Shown: positions 24,201-36,200 of the stretch, piece by piece | How positions within the stretch are numbered: the first letter of the stretch is position 1 | Layout of the letters: the number at the start of each line of letters is the position of its first letter | Origin: Azorinus chamasolen | Lineage: Eukaryota > Mollusca > Bivalvia > Cardiida > Solecurtidae | DNA length: 64,000 nucleotides | Assembly (NCBI GenBank): GCA_963576725.1 | Contig: OY755252.1 | Span: 50,427,394 to 50,491,393, forward strand | Direction of reading: 5' to 3' | The notes under the pieces: model-generated | Seen by the model: the letters and a program-made list of their open reading frames with translations, nothing else | Told to the model about the DNA's origin: nothing | Database searches by the model: none | Position numbers and translations under genes: made by a program

Positions 24201-27200
24201 GGACAAAAGGTACACACACCCACACACCCACCCACCCACCCACACACCCACCCACCCACCCACACACCCACACACGCACGGTGCGATCACTATATGCCGC
24301 CAAAGCCTAGCTTTGGGGGCATAAAAATGATATGAGAGTTATCTCACTGATATGCACAACTACACATCAGTATCTATCATTCCTGAAAGTTTGAAGAAAT
24401 TATGTTGAAAAATAAAGGAGGAGTTAGTTGCACAAGAAATTGCTACCCGAAACTATCAAAGGGCAATAACTCCAGAATGAAAAATGATCTGAAAGTTTGA
24501 AGAAATTATGTTGAAAAATAAAGGAGGAGTTAGTTGCACAAGAAATTGCTACCCGAAACTATCAAAGGGCAATAACTCCAGAATGAAAAATGATATGAGA
24601 GTTATCTCACTGATATGCACAACTACACATCAGTATCTATCATTCCTGAAAGTTTGAAGAAATTATGTTGAAAAATAAAGGAGGAGTTAGTTGCACAAGA
24701 AATTGCTACCCGAAACTATCAAAGGGCAATAATTCCAGAATGAAAAATGATATGAGAGTTATCTCACTGATATGCACAACTACACATCAGTATCTATCAT
24801 TCCTGAAAGTTTAACCCTGCACGTCCTGAGACGTCTGATCTGGGTCTATTATTTGTAAATGCATGAAAAAGTGTTTATATGAAGGAAAGAAATAACACAG
24901 ACAGACAGTCTTTCGTATATATAATTCCCCATTGTTTACACTATTTAAACAGACAAACTCTTTTCTTGAAGAGCACCTTTTTTTTATTTTAACCATTTCA
25001 AAGAACTTCCAGTAAAAAAAATGTCATAAACATTTGTATACCTTTTTCAAATATCCATAATATATAGCGATGTTTTGTTGATATTTTGAGGCTAATATAT
25101 TGATACAGGATTTTCTATTAACTCTTTACTCCATGAATATATAATTTTATATATATAAGAAAAACTGACATAATGAATATTAATTAGATTAACTATTACA
25201 ATAGGACATGGACATAGGAAGTTTTTGCCATGGAAGAAACTTAATTGTTTCATAAGCAAACAGAGCAGACTGTGATCAGACAGCTGCTACCCCTCAGGAG
25301 ATTACTCTGTTTGCAAAGGCATAAAAAGGTGTATTTATGGAATAAAGGGTTAAACTTTCTGTTTAAACTACCAAACAGAGCAGACCCTGTTCAGACAGCT
25401 CCTACAGGAGCCATCTGACCTGGGTCTACTCTGTTTGCAATGGCATGAAAGTCATATTTATACCTAGTTTACATATGCCTTGAGATGAGTTTACGGCGCC
25501 CGTAAACTCGTCGTAAGGTCATTTCAGCATGGTTTCAATACGAAAGCAGGTGGTCACTGTACAATTTTCATACGGATTCCCAGGCGCCGCAGCCTCTGCG
25601 GTTTGACATAATAAAAGTTATACTTTAAGTTATATATTATTTTCAAAAATCGCAAGCCTGCAGCCCATAAACACATGGTTGCCGGCATTGTACAATCTCC
25701 ATACAGACATCATTTGGAGGCCGCGCAAGGATCGTGCAGCAAATGACCGATATTCGGTTGACATGTAGCAAACAAGAGGGCCATGCGGCCCTGAAGCGCT
25801 CACCTGAGATAACCCCAGGGACGGGGCTATTTTTGACCACAAGAAATCATGTGTACAACCTTGGTAGAGAGAACCATAAGGCAAAGCAGTATGCCATTAA
25901 TTAAAGGTCTAAGCCTTATGGTTTCAGAGAAAAATAATATTTTATATTTTTCCCATGAAAAACTGATAAGCCCTGAGTTTCGCCCAGTGGTCAGGGTCGT
26001 AAGTTAAACATTCTTGGCAGCTGCATATTTGTAGAGGACCATTAGATCATGTTACATACCAAATATCAATGGTCTAGGCCTTATAGTTTCAGTAGATTTT
26101 TAAAGATTTTCCTATGAAAAACTTATAAGCCTTTGGGCGGGGCCATTTTTGGACCAGGGTCATAATTTGAACAATATTTGTAGAGGACCATAAGATCATG
26201 CTACATACCAAATATCAAAGGTCTAGGCCTTACAGTTTCAGAGAAGAAGATTTTTAAAGATTTTCCTATGAAAAACCGATAAGCCCTTGGGCAGGGCCAT
26301 TTTTGGCCCGGGGGACATAATTTGAACAATCTTTGTAGAGGACCATAAGATCATGCTGCATACAAAATATCAAAGGTCTAGGCCGTACAGTTTGAGAGAA
26401 GAAGATTTTTAAAGATTTTTCCTATGAAAAACTGATAAGCCCTTGGGCGGGGCCATTTTTGGCCCGGGGGTCATAATTTGAACAATACTTGTAGAGGACC
26501 ATAAGATCATGCTATATACCAAATATCAAAGGTCTAGGCCTTACAGTTTCAGAGAAGAAGATTTTTAAAGATTTTCCTATGAAAAACTGATAAGCCCTTG
26601 GGCGGGGCCATTTTTTGGCCCGGGGGTCATAATTTGAACAATATTTGTAGAGGACCATTAGATCATGCTACATACCAAATATCAAAGGTCTAGGCCTTAC
26701 AGTTTCAGTGAAGAAGATTTTTTAAGATTTTCCTATGAAAAACTTATAAGCCCTAGGGCGGGGCCATTTTTGGCCCGGGGGGTCATAATTTGAACAATAT
26801 TTGTAGAGGACCATAAGATCATGCTACATACCAAATATCAAAGGTCTAGGCCTTACAGTTTCAGAGAAGAAGATTTTTAAAGATTTTCCTATGAAAAACT
26901 GATAAGCCCTTGGGCGGGGCCATTTTTGGCCCGGGGGTCATAATTTGAACAATCTTTGTAGAGGACCATAAGATCATGCTACATACCAAATATCAAAGGT
27001 CTAGGCCTTACAGTTTCAGTGAAGAAGATTTTTTTAAGATTTTCCTATGAAAAACTAAGCCCTTGGGCGGGGCCATTTTTGGCCCGGGGGTCATAATTTG
27101 AACAACATTTGTAGAGGACCATAAGATCATGCTACATACCAAATATCAAATGTCTAGGCTTTACAGTTTCAGAGAAGAAGATTTTTAAAGATTTTCCTAT

Positions 27201-30200
27201 GAAAAACTGATAAGCCCTTGGGCGGGGCCATTTTTTGGCCCGGGGGTCATAATTTGAACAATATTTGTAGAGGACCATTAGATCATGCTACATACCAAAT
27301 ATCAAAGGTCTAGGCCTTACAGTTTCAGTGAAGAAGATTTTTTAATATTTTCCTATGAAAAACTTATAAGCCCTAGGGCGGGGCCATTTTTGGCCCGGGG
27401 GTCATAATTTGAACAATATTTGTAGAGGACCATAAGATCATGCTACATACCAAATATCAAAGGTCTAGGCCTTACAGTTTCAGAGAAGAAGATTTTTAAA
27501 GATTTTCCTATGAAAAACTGATAAGCCCTTGGGCGGGGCCATTTTTGGCCCGGGGGTCATAATTTGAACAATCTTTGTAGAGGACCATAAGATCATGCTA
27601 CATACCAAATATCAAAGGTCTAGGCCTTACAGTTTCAGTGAAGAAGATTTTTTTAAGATTTTCCTATGAAAAACTTATAAGCCCTTGGGCGGGGCCATTT
27701 TTGGCCCGGGGGGTCATAATTTGAACAATATTTGTAGAGGACCATAAGATCATGCTACATACCAAATATCAAAGGTCTAGGCCTTACAGTTTCAGAGAAG
27801 AAGATTTTTAAAGATTTTCCTATGAAAAACTGATAAGCCCTTGGGCGGGGCCATTTTTGGCCCGGGGGTCATAATTTGAACAATCTTTGTAGAGGACCAT
27901 AAGATCATGCTACATACCAAATATCAAAGGTCTAGGCCTTACAGTTTCAGTGAAGAAGATTTTTTTAAGATTTTCCTATGAAAAACTAAGCCCTTGGGCG
28001 GGGCCATTTTTGGCCCGGGGGTCATAATTTGAACAACATTTGTAGAGGACCATAAGATCATGCTACATACCAAATATCAAATGTCTAGGCTTTACAGTTT
28101 CAGAGAAGAAGATTTTTAAAGATTTTCCTATGAAAAACTGATAAGCCCTTGGGCGGGGCCATTTTTTGGCCTGGGGCTCATAATTTGAACAATATTTGTA
28201 GAGGACCATTAGATCATGCTACATACCAAATATCAAAGGTCTAGGCCTTACAGTTTCAGTGAAGAAGATTTTTTAATATTTTCCTATGAAAAACTTATAA
28301 GCCCTAGGGCGGGGCCATTTTTGGCCCGGGGGTCATAATTTGAACAATATTTGTAGAGGACCATAAGATCATGCTACATACCAAATATCAAAGGTCTAGG
28401 CCTTACAGTTTCAGAGAAGAAGATTTTTAAAGATTTTCCTATGAAAAACTGATAAGCCCTTGGGCGGGGCCATTTTTGGCCCGGGGGTCATAATTTGAAC
28501 AATCTTTGTAGAGGACCATAAGATCATGCTACATACCAAATATCAAAGGTCTAGGCCTTACAGTTTCAGTGAAGAAGATTTTTTTAAGATTTTCCTATGA
28601 AAAACTTATAAGCCCTTGGGCGGGGCCATTTTTGGCCCGGGGTCATAATTTGAACAACATTTGTAGAGGACCATAAGATCATGCTACATACCAAATATCA
28701 AATGTCTAGGCTTTACAGTTTCAGTGAAGAAGATTTTTTTAAGATTTTCCTATGAAAAACTTATAAGCCCTTGGGCGGGGCCATTTTTGGCCCGGGGGGT
28801 CATAATTTGAACAATATTTGTAGAGGACCATAAGATCATGCTACATACCAAATATCAAAGGTCTAGGCCTTACAGTTTCAGAGAAGAAGATTTTTAAAGA
28901 TTTTCCTATGAAAAACTGATAAGCCCTTTGGCGGGGCCATTTTTGGCCCGGGGGTCATAATTTGAACAATCTTTGTAGAGGACCATAAGATCATGCTACA
29001 TACCAAATATCAAAGGTCTAGGCCTTACAGTTTCAGTGAAGAAGATTTTTTTAAGATTTTCCTATGAAAAACTAAGCCCTTGGGAGGAGCCATTTTTGGC
29101 CCGGGGGTCATAATTTGAACAACATTTGTAGAGGACCATAAGATCATGCTACATACCAAATATCAAATGTCTAGGCTTTACAGTTTCAGAGAAGAAGATT
29201 TTTAAAGATTTTCCTATGAAAAACTGATAAGCCCTTGGGCGGGGCCATTTTTTGGCCCGGGGGTCATAATTTGAACAATATTTGTAGAGGACCATTAGAT
29301 CATGCTACATACCAAATATCAAAGGTCTAGGCCTTACAGTTTCAGTGAAGAAGATTTTTTAATATTTTCCTATGAAAAACTTATAAGCCCTAGGGCGGGG
29401 CCATTTTTGGCCCGGGGGTCATAATTTGAACAATATTTGTAGAGGACCATAAGATCATGCTACATACCAAATATCAAAGGTCTAGGCCTTACAGTTTCAG
29501 AGAAGAAGATTTTTAAAGATTTTCCTATGAAAAACTGATAAGCCCTTGGGCGGGGCCATTTTTGGCCCGGGGGTCATAATTTGAACAATCTTTGTAGAGG
29601 ACCATAAGATCATGCTACATACCAAATATCAAAGGTCTAGGCCTTACAGTTTCAGTGAAGAAGATTTTTTTAAGATTTTCCTATGAAAAACTTATAAGCC
29701 CTTGGGCGGGGCCATTTTTGGCCCGGGGTCATAATTTGAACAACATTTGTAGAGGACCATAAGATCATGCTACATACCAAATATCAAATGTCTAGGCTTT
29801 ACAGTTTCAGTGAAGAAGATTTTTTTAAGATTTTCCTATGAAAAACTTATAAGCCCTTGGGCGGGGCCATTTTTGGCCCGGGGGGTCATAATTTGAACAA
29901 TATTTGTAGAGGACCATAAGATCATGCTACATACCAAATATCAAAGGTCTAGGCCTTACAGTTTCAGAGAAGAAGATTTTTAAAGATTTTCCTATGAAAA
30001 ACTGATAAGCCCTTTGGCGGGGCCATTTTTGGCCCGGGGGTCATAATTTGAACAATCTTTGTAGAGGACCATAAGATCATGCTACATACCAAATATCAAA
30101 GGTCTAGGCCTTACAGTTTCAGTGAAGAAGATTTTTTTAAGATTTTCCTATGAAAAACTAAGCCCTTGGGAGGGGCCATTTTTGGCCCGGGGGTCATAAT

Positions 30201-33200
30201 TTGAACAACATTTGTAGAGGACCATAAGATCATGCTACATACCAAATATCAAATGTCTAGGCTTTACAGTTTCAGAGAAGAAGATTTTTAAAGATTTTCC
30301 TATGAAAAACTTATAAGCCCTTGGGCGGGGCCATTTTTGGCCCGGGGGTCATAATTTGAACAAAATTTGTAGAGGACCATAAGATCATGCTACAAACCAA
30401 ATATCAAAGGTCTAGGCCTTACAGTTTGAGAGAAGAAGATTTTTAAAGATTTTCCTATGAAAAATTCCATATTACCATATATGGAAAAAATGACCACGCC
30501 CTCTGGAGGCCATGTTTTTTGCCGGATCAAAATTCTTTTAACAACTTTTAAAGTCTATCAACTGAGAAACATTTTGGTGAAAACTATATTCAAATCGGAC
30601 TAGTCAATCTGGAGAAGAAGATTTTTCTAGATATTGCGTACAGTTGCCATGGCAACAAGACCGATGGCCCCACCCACTATCTTTTAACAACTTTTGAAGC
30701 ACCCACCCACAGTATGTATCTGACCAAGTTTGGTTACAATTGGGCAGTTGGTTTCAGAGAACAAGTCGTTTGAAATTGTTGACGGACAGACAGACGGACA
30801 GACGGACGACGGAAGACGGACACAGGGGTATCACAATAGCTCACCTTGAGCACTTTGTGCTCTGGTGAGCTAAAAAATCGTACGGCGATCATATGGTCAT
30901 CGGATGGTCACCGCAAGGTTGCCATGCAATATCCATGAAATTGTACATACCTCACACGATCATCCTGCTGCAACCTTACGGTTACTGCACGATAGCCAAG
31001 CGGCTTTTTTGAGATTTCATACATATTTATTTGACATTTCCTGCATTAATAGTTTGTCTTGCTATAGAAGATGAAACAACCCCGGTGGTTTTTGTATAAA
31101 ATCCGCACAGGCTCTGCAGGGGCTCCATACGATTGTCGTATCCAACAGGAGACAGCGTGGTGACTGCACAGAGATAACACGATCTCCGTACGTTTGCCGC
31201 TCAGTCATCATACGGATAAGCCCCAATCAGTTTGCACAAATTATCGTATGATAATCGTATGTAAAATAAATATTGTAGGAAAATCTCAGTCAAAGAAATC
31301 GTATAGCCTCCGTGGCAAATGTTAATGGCATTAAGGGTTAATGAAATTTATACAGCGATATAGCATACAATTACCAAATTATTTACCTTCCATGAGCACG
31401 ACCAGTATATCCTTCATCACAGTGACAGTAGTAACAAGAACTATCACAGAAAATAAGAATGTACAGATGGGATCTGCAAGCTTCCATGATGGCTGAAAAT
31501 AAGATCACAATAATCTGCCAATACAGTTTAAGCCATGAATATGCATGGAAGAAATAATGACATAATGAATATTAATTAGATTAACCCTTTCCTTCATAAA
31601 AACACCTTTTCGCGCATTTGCAAACCTATAGGAGCCGTCTGATCAGGGTCAACTCTGTTTGCTTATGGTATAATATTGCTCTGATTTTTATTCAGCCAAT
31701 AAATATTTAATCCTTATATTCATGATGTTATTAAACCTTGCATGGATATTAAACATGGAAAGGGTTAAATTGGCATATTCACAAATGAAAACTTTGTCCA
31801 AGCAGAAGCTGTAGAATCAGATCGATATTATTGCATAAGCAAACAAAGCAGACCCAGATCAAAGGGTTCCTATGGGAGCCATCTGACCCAGGTCTACTCT
31901 GTTTGCAAGGGTGTAGAAACGTGCATGTATGGATTACAGGTTTTGGTAGTGAAAAATATACTTTGACAGAAAAGCACACTGTCATAGATAAAGAGGAGCA
32001 TTTCAAAGTCTCAATATTTTCATTGTCATTTCTCACCCTGTGTTGTTACCACTCTTTAGAATCATTCGGTTACAATATAGGGTGTGGAGAAACTAGAATT
32101 GTGTTCATAGGACATGCATGCACCCCTAGTAATATTGTCTCTAAATCAGGCACTTTTCTCTATATGTTATATAATGAAGAAAAATTTCTAAAAAGTCTAA
32201 TAACTCTGGTAAAAATCGTTGCTGCAAAGATTCCCTTCCTTATGAAAATCTTCATCTCAGCTTTGTTCATCTGTGAAAGTTTGAAGTGAATTCTCCCATT
32301 GGTGTATGAGGAATTGGACACATAAGTTTTGAGGGACATATGTATATATGTACGAACAGACATGGATAAAAGACCCCCCCCCCACCCCCCCACACACACA
32401 CACCGTTTGGGGGGCTTATAAATGAAGTTTACTTTTCACATCTTATTGATGGTGCTGAGAGCTAGGGTAAAGAAAACAAATACAATGAAAACAGACACTT
32501 ACATAATTCTTTTGACTCAAAAAAATGATTAATGTGAAATAACTCTACTTATATACACAATATGACAATAGTCCTTGATAAAAATGAGACATTTATAATT
32601 CAAACAAGAGGGCCATGAGGCCCTGAAGCGCTCACCTGAGATAACCGGGCCAGTGGCGGGGCCATTTTTGACCAAGATGTCATCATTTGTACAACCTTGG
32701 TAGAGAACCACAAGGCAAAGCAGTATGCCATTAATTAAAGGTCTAAGCCTTATGGTTTCAGAGAAAAATAATATTTCATATTTTTCCAATGAAAAACTGA
32801 TAAGCCCCAAAGCAGGGCCAAGTTTCGCCCAGAGGTCAGGGTCTTAAGTTGAACATTCTTGGCAGAGGACCACAAGCCAAGCTACATTAGATCATGTTAC
32901 ATACCAAATATCAAAGGTCTAGGACTTACAGTATCATATTTTTAAAGATTTTCCTATGAAAAACTGATATGCCCTGGGCAGGGACATTTTTGGTTTGGGG
33001 TCATAATATGAACAATCTTTGTAGAGAACCATTACATCATGCTACATACCATATATCAAAGGTCTAGGCCTAACAGTTTCTGACAAGAAGATTTTTAAAG
33101 ATTTTCCTATAAAAAACTGATAAGCCCTTGGGCGGGGCCATTTTTGGTCCAGGGTCATACTTTGAACAATCTTTGTAGAGGACAATTAGACCATGCTACA

Positions 33201-36200
33201 TGCCAAATGTCAAAGGTCTAGGCCTTATAGTTTCAGAGAAGATTTTTAAAGATTTTCCTATGAAAAACTGATAAGCCCATGGGCGGGGCCATTTTTGGCC
33301 CGGGGGTCATAATTTAAACAACTTTTGTAAAGGACCATTAGATCATGCTACATACTAAATATCAAAGATCTAGGCCTTACAGTTTCAGAGGAGAAGAATT
33401 TTAAAGAATTTCCTATGAAAAATTGATAAGCCCTTTGGCATGCCCATTTTGGGCCCAGGGATCATTATTCGAATAATCTTTGTAGAGGACCATAAGATCA
33501 TGATACATGCCGACTGTCAAAAGACTAGACCTTACAGTTCAGAGAAGAATATTTTTAAAGATTTTCCTATGAAAAACTGATAAGCCCTTGGGCGGGGCCA
33601 TTTTTGGCCCGGGGGTCATAATTTGAACAACTTTTGTAGAGGACCATTAGATCATGCTACATACCAAATATCAAAGGTTTAGGCCTTACAGTTTCAGAGA
33701 AGAAGATTTTTAAAGATTTTTTCTATGAAAAACTGATAAGCCCTTGGGTGGGGCCATTTTTGGCCTTGGGGTCATAATGTGAACAAAATTTCGTTACAAC
33801 TGATTCTTCTGACAAAATTTGGTTAAAATCGGGTCAGCAGTTTCAGAGGAGATGTCGATTGAAAATGTGGCCGGATACCGGACGCCGGACGGATCGCGGT
33901 CACAATAGCTCATCCTGAGCCTTTGGCTCACGTGAGCTAAATATGAATGAGTAACTTTAACTGAGTTTAAAGAGTTGTTTGTAAAACATGTATGCCCCTA
34001 CCAACACAGATTAACATAAAGAGGGAAAATGTTTTACATTGAAAAGGCCGATTTGTGAAACAGACCTGTGTCAAGAAGACTGAATAGTGCTTATGTATAA
34101 AATATAATGCAAAAGAAGCAATGAAAATATATGTAGTGTTCATGTCCAACCTCCCTACCAAGTTTAAGTAACCTGGACAAAGTATTATCTTGCAGTATGC
34201 TGTAAACAATAAATACAAATGGTCTAGGTCACTTTGACTGGTGATGCCATGACTTCAAAATCAATGGGGGTCATCAGATAGTCATGACCAAGCAGTAGAG
34301 GTATAACAATAGGTCGAACTATCGACATATCGCAATAGTTGAGCTTCCTATAGTAATAGTTCGATAGTAATTCTGACTATCGAGAACTATCGCCAATAGT
34401 TATTTCAAATTGATTTAAGTACAATGGGAACACTTCAAATCTTATCGATCATATGAAAAGAAAACATCCGTCTCTAATTTCAGTCAACCCTGTCTGCAAA
34501 TATATGAAAACATGTTTGTTTATATCATTTAAAGGGTTAAATGACATGCATATTGTATTTCTGTTGCTTTGTATGCTTTTTTTATAATTATAGAGACAAT
34601 AAGGCTGATCTAAAGTGCTGATCAAGTCATTTTAATTCACTACCCTTGCCTTAAAGGTTTGAGAAAAAACTGTTGTATTGCAATAGAATTACTTGAATAT
34701 AGCTCTCATCTAATATTTCGACCACTACAGGCCTTTATCAAAGATTATCATGTCATGACAATGTTTGATAAAGGCCTGTAGTGGTCGAAATATTAGACAA
34801 GAGTGTTCGGAGAAACACATGTGTCACCTGCTCGCAGCTGACACAACTAGAACTGTAAGCCAAAGGCTAACAAATATCCCCCACCTGTCTGCTTGTCAGA
34901 ACACCTATCATCAATCTGAACATATGTACATACAGAAATGTGAAGAGATTTAAAAACAATACATGCCCCAACCCAATTTATGTAATAAAAATGAAGAATA
35001 ATTCAGAGAAATAAGACCCTTTCATGAGGTTTTTGTCAAATCCAAAGTTCTAAAGCTAGGTACCTTTTCAGAAAAACATTAAGTTCAAGGACCATAACTC
35101 TGACAACAAGAGTACCATATACGGTACAAAGTACGCCCACTTGCAAACTTTCTCTGATTCAACATGCCTTATAAGTGTTGACATTTTCTAATCTGTGCTT
35201 CAGATTTTGATTTCCATATTAAGGTGATACTATTTTTAAAAAAATTGAAGTGAATATTTTATTAAATAAAAAAGTTAGAAAACAGACAAACTAAAAGTTG
35301 ACCGACAAACAAAGCAACGAACACACAAAGTTCAAGGATCATTACTTTAGAATAAAATGACATATCAAAACCCCGCAATATATGTGAAAATTCTTATTAA
35401 GGTTTAACCATATAAACAAGAGGGCCATGAGGCCCTAAAGCGCTCACCAGATATAATCCCAGGGGCGGCGGCCATTTTTGACCACAAGAAATCATGTGTA
35501 CACCCTTGGTAGAGAACCACAAGACAAAGCAATATGCCATTAATTAAAGGTCTAAGCCTTATGGTTTCAGAGAAAAATAATATTTATATTTTCCCCATGA
35601 AAAACTGATAAGCCCTGAGGCAGGGCCAAGTTTCGCCCAGTGGTCAGGGTCGTAAGTTAAACATTCTTGGCAGAGGACCACAAGCCACAGCTACATATTT
35701 GTAGAGGACCATTAGATCATGTTACATACCAAATATCAAAGGTCTAGGCCTTACAGTTTCAGTAGAGTTTTAAAGATTTTCCAATGAAAAACTAATAAGC
35801 CCTTGGGTGGGGTCATTTTTGGCCCAGTGCTCTTAATTTGAACAATATTTGTAGAGGACCATAAGATCATGCTACATACCAAATATCAAAGGTCTAGGCC
35901 TTACAGTTTCAGAGAAGAAGATTTTTAAATATTTTCCTGTGAAAACTGATAAGCCCTTAGGCAGGGCCATTTTTGGCCCGGGGGTCATAATTTGAACAAT
36001 CTTTGTAGAGGACTATAAGATCATGCTACATACCAAATATCAAAGGTTTAGGCCTTACAGTTTCAGAGAAGAAGATTTTTAAAGATTTTCCTATGAAAAA
36101 CTGATAAGCCCTTGGGCGGGGCCATTTTTTGCCCGGGGGTCATAATTTGAACAATCTTTGTAGAGGACCATAAGATCATGCTACATACCAAATATCAAAG

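Noticed and set aside
25771..30871. CRISPR array
   Set aside because: The 155-bp monomers abut with no unique spacers, and the genome is eukaryotic.
31831..32289. 152-codon ORF as a gene
   Set aside because: It starts inside a TTAA-MITE palindrome and crosses a dispersed repeat; no domain is visible.
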